Shown: positions 39,997 to 50,302, numbered from the stretch's first letter. The stretch: DNA of 64,000 bases from Campylobacter concisus (GCA_002092835.1 LVWL01000020.1:1-64000); one strand, 5' to 3'. The notes: generated from the letters alone by a model not told the origin. Made by a program: numbers and translations.

Positions 39997-40350
39997 TCAC
40001 AAATTTTTGCCAAGCAAAATTCCAAGATAGCTTGCAAGTAGGCAAAAAACAAGGTTTAAAAAGATATTTAAAAAGCCTTTTGCCAGCTCGCCTTCTAGTA
40101 AAAATTTCACACTATCAAGGCTAAAGCTTGAAAATGTTGTAAATCCGCCAAGTATGCCAATGACCAAAAATACTCTCACGCTTTGGCTTAAATTTAGACA
40201 AAACAAAACGCCGATAATAAAGCTGCCAAGCACATTTACGCCAAGCGTAGCTAGCGGAAAGTGGCTAAATTTTAGGAGCTCACCAGCCAAAAACCTAAAA
40301 CCAGCTCCGATAAAGCCCCCAAGTCCTGCGAAAAGTAAATTTACGAGCAT
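39997..40350 (-). CDS. crcB: fluoride channel CrcB/FluC
   Basis: The 117 residues have four membrane helices with the family signatures LGVNVLGSFIIG and GILGGFTTFSSFSLD. FluC is a dual-topology dimer that exports fluoride. It starts at the last base of bioB (TAATG) and is co-transcribed with it. No fluoride riboswitch is visible. Confidence 0.93.
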   Translation of the reverse strand: MLVNLLFAGLGGFIGAGFRFLAGELLKFSHFPLATLGVNVLGSFIIGVLFCLNLSQSVRVFLVIGILGGFTTFSSFSLDSVKFLLEGELAKGFLNIFLNLVFCLLASYLGILLGKNL

Positions 40351-41189
40351 TAGTGACAGATACTAGCGAAGTTAAAACCGCGCTTTGTAAGCTCCTCGAT
40401 ATCCTTGCTAGCTTTCTCGCCTTTTGCGGTGAGATAGTCGCCTATCACGATCGCATCAGCACCATTTTCAAAGATCTCGTATTGTCTATCGCCTAAAATT
40501 TTCTCCCTACCGCCAGCTATCATGACTCTAGTTTCTGGAAGAGCGCTTTTGGTGTCACGTACGATCTTTAGGGCTTCATCCACACTAAGAGGGGGCAGAT
40601 CAAGAGTTAGAGATTCATTTTTTATGAAAAAATTTATCGGTGATGAAAATGGTTCAAGCTCTTTTAGACTAGCTCTAAAGCTTACTCTATCGGCCTCACT
40701 CTCGCCAACGCCGTAAATTCCACCAGTGCAAAGCATAAGCCCAGCTCTTTTTGCATCTAAATTTGTCTGATATCTCTCATCCCAAGTGTGTGTTTTGCAA
40801 ATTTTTGGGAAAAATTCTCGGCTTGTTTCAAGGTTGTGGTTATAGCTAAAAACGCCAGCTTTTTTAAGCTCGCTAAGCTGCTCGTAAGTCGCCATGCCGT
40901 TACATGCGATGAGCATCAAATTTGGCACTTCTTCATGCACGGCTCTTGCTAAAGACGCGATGTAGTCGGTCTTTTTGTCATTTAGCCTAGCACCGCTTGT
41001 GACCAAACAAAAGCCAAGTGCGTGGTTTTTATAAGCCATTTTGGCCTCGTCCACCACCTGCTGCACGCTTTTTTCTTTAAATTTTGAGATATCGGCACCA
41101 GCTTTGGCACTTTGTGTGCAGTAAGCGCAGTCCTCGGCGCAGTTTCCTTGAGTGACTGAGCATATCGCACAGAGCATAATTGTTTTCAT
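40350..41189 (-). CDS. bioB: biotin synthase
   Basis: The 279-residue radical-SAM enzyme inserts sulfur into dethiobiotin. The [4Fe-4S] cysteines are Cys17, Cys21 and Cys24 (CAEDCAYC). NHNLETSREFF, GGIYGVGES and the C-terminal IAGGREKIL-IVIGDYLT follow. It is shorter than E. coli BioB, as usual in campylobacters. Its product biotin is needed by AccB/AccC, also in this window. Confidence 0.95.
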   Translation of the reverse strand: MKTIMLCAICSVTQGNCAEDCAYCTQSAKAGADISKFKEKSVQQVVDEAKMAYKNHALGFCLVTSGARLNDKKTDYIASLARAVHEEVPNLMLIACNGMATYEQLSELKKAGVFSYNHNLETSREFFPKICKTHTWDERYQTNLDAKRAGLMLCTGGIYGVGESEADRVSFRASLKELEPFSSPINFFIKNESLTLDLPPLSVDEALKIVRDTKSALPETRVMIAGGREKILGDRQYEIFENGADAIVIGDYLTAKGEKASKDIEELTKRGFNFASICH

Positions 41190-41211
41190 TTTTCATCCTT
41201 TTTTGGGGCGT

Positions 41212-41217
41212 ATTATA
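41212..41217 (-). promoter_or_regulatory. -10 element for bioB-crcB
   Basis: The minus strand reads TATAAT in GCTATAATACGCC, 23 bases before the bioB start. Confidence 0.5.
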
Positions 41218-41299
41218 GCTTTGATAGGTTTAAAATTTAAGTAGGGTGATTTATGAATTTGCAAAAATAGTTTGATGAAATGTATAAATTTATTTTTAT

Positions 41300-41572
41300 T
41301 CAAAGGGAGATAAATGGGCTTGAGTTACGGTCTGCTTGCAGCTGCGAGCTAGCGAAGCAAAGAGCCGTCCCTTTATCCTCATTTAAATCCTCTAAATCCT
41401 TCGCACGTTAGAAGTGCATGTGATAGCACTTTGCACCACATGCGTTCGTATATCTATAAATTTTAAAATTTCAAGAACGAGTAATTTCGGCTCTAAAATT
41501 TGAGCCAAGTCATAAGCGAAGCTAAATTTTAGTAGTCAATTCTTGCAAGTGAATGGAATTTTAAAATTTGCT
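41300..41572. repeat. intergenic repeat, copy B
   Basis: This copy shares an ordered series of blocks with 39712-39920, and its last 40 bases with 39642-39679. Between the first two blocks it has an insertion with a small inverted repeat (CTGCTTGCAGCTGCGAGCTAGCGAAGC). The element lacks a sustained reading frame. With A1/A2 it brackets crcB-bioB. Confidence 0.6.
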
Positions 41573-41818
41573 CCACAATATAAACTTATTAAAAACTATG
41601 CGAAAAGATTAAATTTTTATGACATTACTTTCTCTTATAAATTTCCGCTCTCTCTTTTATTCCAATTTGGCAAAGCGCTAAGCTCGTCAAAAAGCCCAAA
41701 AAGTGCGTACTTTAGTGTGAAGATTGCCCCTTAGATGTGTACAGTTGGTGACGATTTTCCCTTTATGCTGGCTAAGCTTAGCGGTGCTGTCAGGTATTTT
41801 AAATTCCAAATTTATAAA
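41573..41818. other. gene-free stretch with a possible coding relic on the minus strand
   Basis: No intact gene is present. On the minus strand, 41800 to 41641 reads as protein-like sequence (KYLTAPLSLASIKGKSSPT, then a TAA, then GAIFTLKYALFGLFDELSA), which may be a decayed gene fragment. I do not recognise the protein. Confidence 0.25.
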
Positions 41819-41852
41819 AGCCAAATTTAGGCTCAAGGGCTCAAATTTGGCT
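41815..41852 (-). terminator. terminator after topA
   Basis: An AGCCAAATTT/AAATTTGGCT inverted repeat with a loop lies just past the topA stop. It is followed on the minus strand by TTTATAAA. Confidence 0.6.
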
Positions 41853-41860
41853 AGAAATTT

Positions 41861-43974
41861 TTAGTTTTCAGAAATAAGCGTCTTTTTCTTGCACTTTGTG
41901 CACTCTATAAATGTGCCTTTTTTAAGCTCTTTTTTGATCATATCTCCACCACACTCGTCACACTTTTGAGCCACTGGCTCGTAGCTTGAGATGAAGTCAC
42001 ATTTTGGATAGTTGGCACATCCATAAAATTTACCGCGCCTGCTAAATCTCTCGACGATCTCGCCACCGCATTTTGGACATGGTACGTCAAGCTTTTTAAG
42101 CTCACGTTTTGGCTTGGTTGCCGTAACAGCACCTGACTCGGCACTCTTTTCATTATCTTTTGCAATATTTCTTGAGTATTTGCATTTTGGGAAATTTGAG
42201 CAAGCGATAAACTCGCCGTATCTGCCCTTTCTAAGCAAGAGATCGCTTCCGCAATCTGGGCACTTCTCTCCGATTGGAGTAGCTGTTTTTAGACTTTTTA
42301 TGCCAGTTTTGCCAGCGCTGATTTTTTCCATAAATGGATAGTAAAAGTCACTTAGCACCTTTTGCCAGTCAGCCTTATCAAGTGCGATCTCATCGAGCTT
42401 TTCTTCGAGCAGCGATGTAAATTCGCTATCGACGATGTTACTAAAGTGCTCTTCTAAAACACCTATCATGCTAAATGCGATATCGTTTGGTATGAGCTGC
42501 TTTTTCTCGATTCTGACGTAGTCTCTTGATGTTAGCAGTGAGATAGTTGGTGCATATGTACTTGGGCGACCGATGCCTAGACTTTCTAGCTTTTTAACAA
42601 GGCCAGCTTCAGAGTAGCGAGACGGCGGCTCGGTAAAATTTTGCGTGCTTTTTATGCTTTGTAGCTCATCTCGTCGCCCTTTTTTAAATTTGGCAAAATT
42701 TTATCTTTATCAAGCTCGCCATAAACCTTATAAAAGCCATCAAATAGCACCTTCCTGCCACTTATTTTAAACTCGCCTTTTTCGCTTGCGACGTAGACAT
42801 TTTGCGTTTGGCTTACACATGCGCTCATTTGACATGCTAAAAATCTATTATAGATGAGCGTGTAGAGTTTTAGCGCATCTTTTTCTAAAAATTTAGCAGC
42901 TATCTGTGGCGTAAAGCTTAAATTTGTAGGACGTATCGCTTCGTGAGCTTCCTGTGCGGCTTTTGAGCTTGTTGTGTAGCTTATCGCTTTGGCTGGCAAG
43001 TACTCTTTGCCGTAGTTTTGGAGGATATGCTCCCTAGCGGCTACGACAGCCTCTTTGGCTAAATTTAAGCTATCTGTTCTCATGTAGGTGATCGCACCCA
43101 TGAAGCCCTCATGAGTCTGTACACCTTCATAGAGGCTTTGTGCGATCATCATCGTCTTTTTAGGGCTAAAGCCAAGGCGGTTACTCGCACTTTGCTGAAG
43201 TGTTGATGTCATAAATGGTGGGCTTGGCTGTATCTTTCTATCTTTACTCTCGATCTCTCGGACGCTAAATTTCTCATTTTGTAAATTTTCAATGATGTAT
43301 TTTGCGCGGTCTGGGTTTTGGATAGTTAGCTTTTCGATCTTTTGATTTTCAAATTTAACTAGCTCAGCGTCTAGGTCTTTTTTAAAAATGGTGTCGATAG
43401 TGTAGTATTCAACCGGTTTAAATGCCTGTATCTCACGCTCACGATCAACTATTATTTTTAGCGCTGCACTTTGCACCCTGCCAGCACTTAAGCCTTTTTG
43501 TATCTTTAAATTTAAAAGCGGACTTAACTTGTAGCCAACGATGCGGTCAAGTAAGCGCCTTGTTTGCTGGGCATTGACGCTATTCATATCGACGTGTCTT
43601 GGGCTTTTTAGAGCATTTTGTATGGCACTTTTGGTGATCTCGTGAAAGACGATACGAGGCAGGCTAGTTGGCTCCTTGCCGATAGCGTTTGCGATGTGAA
43701 ATGCGATCGCCTCACCCTCTCTATCCTCATCGGTCGCGAGGTAAATTTCATCTGCACCCTTAGCAAGCTCTTTTATCTCTTTTACGATGGCGGAGTGATC
43801 ACTGCTGATGCGGTACTCTGGGGTAAATTTATCATCTTCTATCTTGATACCAAAGCTTGTTTTTGGCAGGTCTCTGATGTGGCCTTTTGAGGCGATGACG
43901 TTGTAGCTTTTATCTAGAAAATTTTTGATAGTCTTTGCTTTTGCGGGAGATTCCACGATGATTAAGCTTTTCAT
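41861..43974 (-). pseudogene. topA: DNA topoisomerase I, frameshifted
   Basis: TopA relaxes negative supercoils. The first 440 codons carry the Toprim start LIIVESPAKAKTIKNFL, the ATDEDREGEAIAFH metal motif and the active-site Tyr in GAITYMRTDS. After KKGDEM the frame is lost. One extra G at about 42667-42668 restores EMELQSIKSTQNFTEPPS and YSEAGLVKKLESLGIGRPSTYAPT, continuing to three C-terminal zinc ribbons (CPDCG, CPKCG, CDECG). Repaired length is about 704 aa, normal for Campylobacter. Because topA is normally needed for growth, this shift is more likely a sequence error than true loss. Confidence 0.92.
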
Positions 43975-44003
43975 TATATATAGCCTTTAATTTTTTTGGC
44001 GTA

Positions 44004-44009
44004 ATTGTA
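44004..44009 (-). promoter_or_regulatory. -10 element for topA
   Basis: The minus strand reads TACAAT in GCTACAATTACGCC, about 30 bases before the topA start. Confidence 0.45.
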
Positions 44010-44089
44010 GCAAAAATAATTTTTAAAGTATCAAGGCATAAAAAATCAAGCCCAAGGTCTATCTTTTGAAAATTTTTCATTCATGCCTA

Positions 44090-44116
44090 TAAAGTTTTTA
44101 AAAAATTTCACGATAT
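44090..44116 (+). promoter_or_regulatory. sigma-28 (FliA) promoter of flagellin
   Basis: TAAAG (-35) and CACGATAT (-10) are separated by 15 bases counted from TAAA, matching the FliA consensus TAAA-N15-GCCGATAA. It is 50 bases upstream of the flagellin start. A small CGAC/GTCG hairpin (44127-44139) lies in the leader, and AAAAGGA is the ribosome site. Confidence 0.8.
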
Positions 44117-44165
44117 AGTTTTTGTGCGACAAGAAGTCGTAACTAAAAAATTAAAAGGATTTACA

Positions 44166-45671
44166 ATGAGTTTTCGTATTAACACAAACGTAAACGCACT
44201 TAACACACACGCTAACGCAGTTAGCAACAACACTGACCTATCTAAGTCACTTAACAAACTTAGCTCAGGTCTTAGGATTCAAACAGCTGCAGACGATGCT
44301 TCAGGTCTATCTATCGCAGATAGCTTAAGAAGTCAAGCTTCAGCTTTAGGTCAAGCTATTGCAAACGGTAATGATGCTATTGGTATCATTCAAGTTGCCG
44401 ATAAAGCTATGGACGAGCAGCTAAAAATTCTTGATACTATCAAGACAAAAGCTACTCAATCAGCTCAAGACGGCCAAACAACTCAATCACGCCAAGCATT
44501 GCAAGCTGATATCGTTCGTCTAATGGAAGAGCTTGACAATATCGGTAACACTACTTCATTTAACGGTCAGCAACTGCTAAACGGAACATTCTCTAATAAA
44601 GAATTCCAAATAGGTGCTTACTCAAACCAAACTGTTAAAGCAAGTATTGGTGCGACCACATCTGATAAGATCGGTCTTACACGTTTTGAGAGTTCAAGAC
44701 TACTTACAGCTATGGGTGTAGTAAATCTTAAATTCTTAAACGTTGATGGTGTAAATGATGTTGGCGTTACAGCTGCTACTATCTCAACAGGTATAGGTAA
44801 AGGACTTGGTTCTTTGGCTGAGAATATCAATAAAGTTGCTGATAGAACTGGTGTTAGAGCTACAGCTGATGTTACTTGGAAAGCTAGTGCTGCTATTGTC
44901 GGTGGCTTAATTCAGTCTTTAACAATCAATGGCGTTAAAATTGGCGACTTGGAAGTTAAAGCAAATGATGCAAACGGTGCGCTTGTAAATGCTATCAACT
45001 CTGTAAAAGATCAAACCGGCGTTGAAGCTTCTGTTGATGCTGAAACAGGTAAAATGGTCCTAACAAGCCGCGATGGCCGTGCTATCGTAGCAAGTGGTAA
45101 AGATATCTCAAAAGGTCTTGGTGGCAAAGGTAATGCTGGTAAGGGTACATCTTTAACCGGTTTCGTAGGTAGACTAAACCTAGTTCGCCTTGATGGTAGA
45201 GATATTAAGTTAAATGCTGGTGGCGTTGCTAAACTATCATTAGCATTCTCTGCTAATGGTGGTGCTCAACAATCAGTATCACTAAGAGACATAAGAGGTC
45301 AAATAGATAAAAACCTAGCAACTGCTATGGGCTTCCAAAGAATGAGTGGAGCTTTATCAGTAGCTCAATCTGCTGGTGTTATGACACTTCGTGGTGCGAT
45401 GGCTGTTATGAGTATTGCTGAGTCTGCTCAAAAAACACTTGATCAAGTTCGTTCAGACCTTGGTTCAGTTCAAAACCAACTTCAAGCTACAGTTAATAAC
45501 ATTACTGTAACTCAAGTTAACGTAAAATCAGCAGAATCTCAAATCAGAGACGTAGATTTTGCTAGCGAGTCTGCTAACTTCTCGAAACATAACATCCTGG
45601 CTCAATCAGGTGCTTATGCTATGAGTCAAGCAAACAGCGTACAACAAAACGTAATGAAGCTACTACAGTAG
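44166..45671 (+). CDS. flaA: flagellin
   Basis: The 501 residues are counted from the conserved start [15 protein letters not shown]; the frame is open 14 codons further but this start has the ribosome site. D0/D1 segments are at both ends ([21 protein letters not shown] and [21 protein letters not shown]...NVMKLLQ), with variable Ser/Thr-rich D2/D3 between. The D1 stretch [13 protein letters not shown] differs from the TLR5-recognised enterobacterial form, as known for epsilonproteobacterial flagellins. It is probably modified with pseudaminic acid by the adjacent Maf and Pse proteins. Only one flagellin gene is seen here; a second may lie elsewhere. Confidence 0.95.
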   Translation: MSFRINTNVNALNTHANAVSNNTDLSKSLNKLSSGLRIQTAADDASGLSIADSLRSQASALGQAIANGNDAIGIIQVADKAMDEQLKILDTIKTKATQSAQDGQTTQSRQALQADIVRLMEELDNIGNTTSFNGQQLLNGTFSNKEFQIGAYSNQTVKASIGATTSDKIGLTRFESSRLLTAMGVVNLKFLNVDGVNDVGVTAATISTGIGKGLGSLAENINKVADRTGVRATADVTWKASAAIVGGLIQSLTINGVKIGDLEVKANDANGALVNAINSVKDQTGVEASVDAETGKMVLTSRDGRAIVASGKDISKGLGGKGNAGKGTSLTGFVGRLNLVRLDGRDIKLNAGGVAKLSLAFSANGGAQQSVSLRDIRGQIDKNLATAMGFQRMSGALSVAQSAGVMTLRGAMAVMSIAESAQKTLDQVRSDLGSVQNQLQATVNNITVTQVNVKSAESQIRDVDFASESANFSKHNILAQSGAYAMSQANSVQQNVMKLLQ

Positions 45672-45693
45672 TTAATTAAGGTTTTAAAATAGA

Positions 45694-45717
45694 GGCTTTG
45701 TTGCAGTACAAAGCCTT
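45694..45717 (+). terminator. hairpin just after flagellin
   Basis: AGGCTTTG/CAAAGCCT forms an 8-base stem without a strong T run. It may protect the 3' end of the flagellin mRNA. The main terminator is about 35 bases further on. Confidence 0.45.
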
Positions 45718-45751
45718 AGAGTGTTAATGCTTTTACAATACGCAAACCCAC

Positions 45752-45777
45752 GCCCCAGAGTTTAACTTTGGGGCTTT
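45752..45777 (+). terminator. rho-independent terminator of flagellin
   Basis: GCCCCAGAG/CTTTGGGGC gives a 9-base stem (one G-T pair) followed by TTTATC. It is the strongest stem in the 263-base gap before maf. Confidence 0.75.
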
Positions 45778-45868
45778 ATCTACTAAAAATAAACAGTAAT
45801 GTATCTATTTCATTTTTGCTCTAGTGGTTTAATAATGGGTTGTGTTATAAATTTATAATTGTGACAGA

Positions 45869-45890
45869 GGCTTACTAAAACTAGTAAGCC
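45869..45890. terminator. hairpin downstream of maf
   Basis: A perfect GGCTTACTA/TAGTAAGCC stem lies 45 bases past the maf stop. There is no T run on the minus strand, so its role as a terminator is uncertain. Confidence 0.4.
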
Positions 45891-45934
45891 AAATAAAAAG
45901 ACTGTAAATAAAATAATTCTACTTACAAATTAGC

Positions 45935-47955
45935 TTATATACTCAGTATAAAATTTTCTTTTGCTTTTCCTATCTCGTTTTTAGTTATTAGTTTTCTCTT
46001 TTTTAGCTCAGCAACAAGTGTTTTTGAAGCTTTTTTAGTAACTTCAATGTCGGCATTTAGACCACCAGCTGCAGAGAATATCCAGTATTTGTGCATATTT
46101 ACCCACATAAGAAGTTTGTTAGTTTTTTGGATAGTTGTGTCGCTTGGCGCTACAGAAATTTTTGCAAGCTCAAGTTCTTGATAATAGACTGAAATTTGCA
46201 ATATATTATCTACATATTTTTGATAATTACGTTTTGCGATTACATCTTTTAGTTTATCTATCTTTTTTGTTATTTTAAGAAGCTCATCAAAATGCTTTTT
46301 TTCTATTTTATTTTCTTTATTGAGCTCAAGCAATTTATCTATACTAGGCACTACTTCTAAAAAGACTTTTTCTATTTGTTGTTTGACTTCACTTTGAGCT
46401 TTTATTTTTGCAAGTATGACTTTATAAGCTTTTAAAAGGTTTTTATTTACCGTCGTTTCACTATCTTTTTTTATATTAGGCAGTTTTTTAATCTCTTTGC
46501 CTTTGCAAAGCTCATGCATTACTTCTAAAAACGGCTTTTCTATAGTGCCTTCTATTCTAGCACCACCTTCGGTACAGTTATATGATTTTATATTCTCTAA
46601 GCTTGATTGGGCGATGTCATTTTCAAACTGATTTTTAAATAGAGTCCAAACATACGTTGTTTTAACCTCTCCCTCTCCGCCATAAGCTTTAACAAATATA
46701 TTTTCATCCGCTTGCGCAAAAGCATGACCTTTTGCATGGCTCGCCCCATCTTTGCCAAACGCTAGATCCTGTCCTATGAAAACGATATTTTTATGTCCTA
46801 AGACATAGGCTAGTTGGTAGGCCATGTTTGCACAACTATGCCCTACGCCCAAATATCCATATCTTTTTAGGCCAAACATATACTCCTCTTGTTGAGGTCT
46901 CATAGTTAGTACTAGTTTTCTTGGCAAGATATTTTTAATAGTTTGCTTGTGTGTAACTGAGGCAACAATAAAGTGTATATTGTCATCAATATTTGGATGT
47001 TTTTTTCAAAAAAACTAGAAGTTGGTTCTATTCTTTCAATCGACATCACATAATCAGGCTTGATATCATGCCTCGCAAGGATTGGGTAAGAGGCATCAAC
47101 GCTTATAATGCTAACATATGGAGCAAATTTTTTAAGCGTATTAAGCTGTTTATCTAGGCTTGGGCCAGTTGATACAATTATAGCTGTATCCATAAGACCA
47201 TATCTTTTTTTAACAAGACTTGTGTAGCAATAATTGCTAATCATGGGCACTAAATTTTCACAATTTTGTCTTGTACCTAATAAAAGATCGTCTATGCTAT
47301 TGCCGTGAGCAACTACTATTTGAGAAAATGCTCTTGTAATCTCTTTATTTATTCTTATGTAGTCTTCTTCAAATTGATCATAAAAAGGCATATGAATCAT
47401 AAGATTATCATAGGTTTTTGCATATGAGTTTAGTTTTGCTTCTGTAACCAGATAATAAAAATGTGTATAGGTTGCAAATTTTGAATAAAAAAGTATTATC
47501 TGCCCACTTTCTAGTTCGCTTGATAGATCAATAACGTTTAAAACAAGATATATGATCTCGATCTCTGGCTCTATGACCACGATTTTTTGGTGTGTTTCAT
47601 TTTTTGCTAGTGCTTTATAGAGTACGCCATTGCCTAGTCCATAAAAAAATAGTATCGGATAACGTTTATAGTCACTTTCTATATCTTCAAGTAGCTTTAA
47701 AATGTCTGCTCCAGGATTTTCATAGATATATTTAAAAGTATGCTTGTTTATTAAATTTATATCAATTGGATCTTTTCCTATAAAAATTTCATAGTCTTCA
47801 TTTCCAGCAATAGACCAAAGCCTTGCTGCTAGAATTTCATCTTGCTGAAATAGTGCTTGAAGATTTTTTTGAAAGATAGGATTTTGGATATTTGATACAT
47901 TATCTTTAGACGGTTTCGCCTTTTTATTAGATGCCTTATCGTTTTTATTGTTCAT
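45935..47955 (-). pseudogene. Maf flagellin glycosyltransferase, frameshifted
   Basis: Motility accessory factor (MAF_flag10/DUF115 family) proteins attach nonulosonic acids to flagellin. The N-terminal part reads to IERIEPTSSFFEKNI, and homology then continues one frame back. One extra T on the plus strand at 46992-46994 restores FFEKNIQNIDDNIHFIVASV and HKQTIKNILPRKLVLTMRPQQEEY. Repaired length is about 673 aa, normal for Maf. The conserved GVGHSCANMAYQLAYVLGHKNIVFIGQDLAF and STGPSLDKQL are visible. It ends the pse operon next to flagellin and overlaps pseI by four bases. Confidence 0.88.
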
Positions 47956-48983
47956 ATAAAATCCTCCTTTGTTAATCTCTCGCTAAATTTTATATCTCTT
48001 TTTGCTTTTTTGCCGATCAGCTCTTTTAAAAATTTAGGGTGCAGTCCGTACCCTGGGCGCACACTCCTTACATTTTGCTCACTAAAAATTTCACCTTTTT
48101 TTATATCCGCACTCGCATAAAGTGAGCGCGAAAATCTCCTGTTTAGAACCGCTTTTTCATCTAGCTCGTAGTTTACCACGCCTAAAAGCTCCTCAGCCTC
48201 TCTAACACACTTTGCCATAAGAGCAAATTCTCTCTCATCAAGGCTAAATGCGCTATCAACGCTTTTTACGCTTTTATCAAGTATAAAATGCTTTTCAATT
48301 ATCCTAGCACCCAGGCTAACCGCAACAACTGGGGCTGTCACGCCTAAAGTGTGATCTGAAAAGCCAACCTCAACGCCAAATTTCTCTCTCATATTAGCTA
48401 TCGTTTGTAAATTCATGCCATTTAGCGGCGCTGGGTAGCTTGAAGTGCATTTTAAAAGGGCGATGTCGCTATTACCTGCATTTTTGCAAATTTGCACCAC
48501 GTCTTGTATCTCTTCTTCGTAGGCTATGCCAGTTGAGATGATGATGGGCCTACCTTTTTTGGCCACAAACTCTACAAAATCATAATCCGTCACTTCAAAG
48601 CTTGCGACCTTATAGGCTGGTGGGTTAAACTGTTCTAAAAAGTTGGCGTCATCCTTGCAAAATGGACTTGAAAAGCAGACAAGCTCCTCCTCTTTTGCTA
48701 CTTTAAAAAGCTCAGCGTGCCACTCTTTTGGCGTTAGCGCCTCTTGGTAAAGCTCGTATAAATTTCGCTCGTCCCAAAGTCCGCCCTTTATGACAAAGTC
48801 GTCTAGGTGCGAATTTAGAGTCAAACTATCAGGCGTATATGTCTGAAGCTTTATTGCGTCCGCCCCAGCACGCTTAGCCGCCTTTATCGTATCTACCGCC
48901 GTTTTTAGGCTACCGCTGTGATTAGCAGAGAGCTCTGCTATTATAAAGACCTTTTTGTCTGTATCAAAATTTCCTATTTTCAT
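47952..48983 (-). CDS. pseI: pseudaminic acid synthase
   Basis: The 343-residue NeuB-family enzyme condenses 2,4-diacetamido-trideoxy-altropyranose with phosphoenolpyruvate. Motifs are IAELSANHSGSLKTAVDTIKAA, GADAIKLQTYTPDSLTL, VGFSDHTLG and EKHFILD. A C-terminal SAF domain follows (SLYASADIKKGEIFSEQNVRSVRPG). The PseI rather than LegI/NeuB identity is supported by the full pse set beside it. Confidence 0.95.
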   Translation of the reverse strand: MKIGNFDTDKKVFIIAELSANHSGSLKTAVDTIKAAKRAGADAIKLQTYTPDSLTLNSHLDDFVIKGGLWDERNLYELYQEALTPKEWHAELFKVAKEEELVCFSSPFCKDDANFLEQFNPPAYKVASFEVTDYDFVEFVAKKGRPIIISTGIAYEEEIQDVVQICKNAGNSDIALLKCTSSYPAPLNGMNLQTIANMREKFGVEVGFSDHTLGVTAPVVAVSLGARIIEKHFILDKSVKSVDSAFSLDEREFALMAKCVREAEELLGVVNYELDEKAVLNRRFSRSLYASADIKKGEIFSEQNVRSVRPGYGLHPKFLKELIGKKAKRDIKFSERLTKEDFI

Positions 48984-48986
48984 CCG

Positions 48987-49445
48987 CTAGTCCGTTTCTT
49001 TTTTAAGCTCAAGATAGCTAAATTCATCATCTTTTGCGTAGATCTTAAAGCCAAAATTTTTATAAAGTGCGAGTGCTTTTTCGTTACTATTATAAGCTTT
49101 TGCCTTTAGCGAGCCAACCTTTAATGTAAAAAAAGCGTAGTCTTTTATGAGATCAAGCAGCTTTTTACCCACTCCTTTTAGCTCCGGATTTTTATAAATA
49201 CCAAATTCGCAACTCTCTTTCGTTATATCAACGAAGCTCACCACTCCGATAAATTCACCCTCATCTTTTACTAGAAAATAAATCTTATCTTGAATGCTCT
49301 TTAATCTCTCTAAAAAAGCAAAATGCTCCTCTTTGCCAACGCTTTTATTTTTCATAAATTTAGCTATCCGCTCGTCGTTTCGCCACTTTAAGACCATCAG
49401 TTTTTGCTCTCCACTAAGCGAGGTAAAATTTATAAGCTCAAGCAA
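48987..49445 (-). CDS. pseH: UDP-4-amino-4,6-dideoxy-altrosamine N-acetyltransferase
   Basis: The 152-residue GNAT enzyme acetylates the 4-amino group in pseudaminic acid synthesis. Visible features are the N-terminal FTSLSGEQKLMVLKWRNDERIAKFMKN, the acetyl-CoA region GIYKNPELKGVGKKLLDLI and ALALYKNFGFKI. It overlaps pseG by 16 bases and lies three bases upstream of pseI. Confidence 0.88.
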   Translation of the reverse strand: MLELINFTSLSGEQKLMVLKWRNDERIAKFMKNKSVGKEEHFAFLERLKSIQDKIYFLVKDEGEFIGVVSFVDITKESCEFGIYKNPELKGVGKKLLDLIKDYAFFTLKVGSLKAKAYNSNEKALALYKNFGFKIYAKDDEFSYLELKKETD

Positions 49446-50302
49446 ATTTCATCTCCCCAGTAAGCTTCATATCCATTTTCTTTAAGCCAAGCAAAGATCT
49501 CTTTTTGATTATCCGCTACGCAAATGGCTTTAAATTTAGCTCCCAAAACGTAAGCTTCATTTACGAGTGAGCTTGCTGTTATGATGAGCATTTTGGCTTC
49601 GTTCATGAGCTTTGCCACGCTTTTGCTATCTACAAAAAGGCTGAAATTTTCGTTTTTATTAGATAGCTCTTTTAGAGCGCTTAAGTTTTTATTTCCGCTA
49701 GTTGTTATGACTGCTGTTTTTAGCTTTTTAAGAAGCAGTTTTTCTGAAATTTTTGCACTTAGCCCTGAGATATCAGTGCCTCCAAGAATGATAGCGTAGT
49801 CATAAATTTTCTCCCTTTTTACCTGCGCTTCTTCATAAAACTCATCTCTAACTAGCAAAAACTTGCTTCCGCAAAATACCTCGCAGCCTTTTTCTACAAG
49901 CCTCTCATATCTTGCCTTTTGTGCATATAAATTTACATTTAAAATATAGTCTGAACAATGTTTTTCATAAGTGTCGTCAAATGATAAAATTTTAACGCCG
50001 GTTTTTTCTTTTATAGCTCTTTCGTCTTCAAAGCTAAAGCCGTAGTGATCAATGATGAGAAGTTCAAATTTATTATCTTTTATAAGTTCGCAAATCTCAT
50101 CTATATCGCCACTTGTTAAGCTAAATTTAGGGTAGTTTATCTCATCAAAAATGTCACCATCTAGCCTCAAAGACGCAAATGAGATGTTACTAAATTTTTT
50201 AGCAAGCAAAAGGTCTCGCCTGATGTGCCCATGCCCTATCTTGCTGCTACTATCAGCGCGCACGAGCGTTTTTAGCAGGGGGAGTCCTTTAAATTCTTTC
50301 AA
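49430..50302 (-). CDS. pseG: UDP-2,4-diacetamido-2,4,6-trideoxy-altropyranose hydrolase
   Basis: This GT-B-fold enzyme of up to 290 aa removes UDP from the altropyranose. Motifs are RADSSSKIGHGHIRRDLLLAKKF, LLIIDHYGFSFEDE, LGGTDISGL and ITASSLVNEAYVLGA. The frame opens with TTG at 50302, directly after the pseF stop. Comparison with C. jejuni PseG (MKVLFRSDSSS, recalled) suggests the true N-terminus is about 10-13 residues later, but no ATG is there, so the start is uncertain. Confidence 0.88.
   Translation of the reverse strand: MKEFKGLPLLKTLVRADSSSKIGHGHIRRDLLLAKKFSNISFASLRLDGDIFDEINYPKFSLTSGDIDEICELIKDNKFELLIIDHYGFSFEDERAIKEKTGVKILSFDDTYEKHCSDYILNVNLYAQKARYERLVEKGCEVFCGSKFLLVRDEFYEEAQVKREKIYDYAIILGGTDISGLSAKISEKLLLKKLKTAVITTSGNKNLSALKELSNKNENFSLFVDSKSVAKLMNEAKMLIITASSLVNEAYVLGAKFKAICVADNQKEIFAWLKENGYEAYWGDEICLSL

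Noticed and set aside
44127..44139. Small CGAC/GTCG hairpin in the flagellin leader as a riboswitch or thermosensor
   Set aside because: The stem has only four or five pairs and does not cover the ribosome site.
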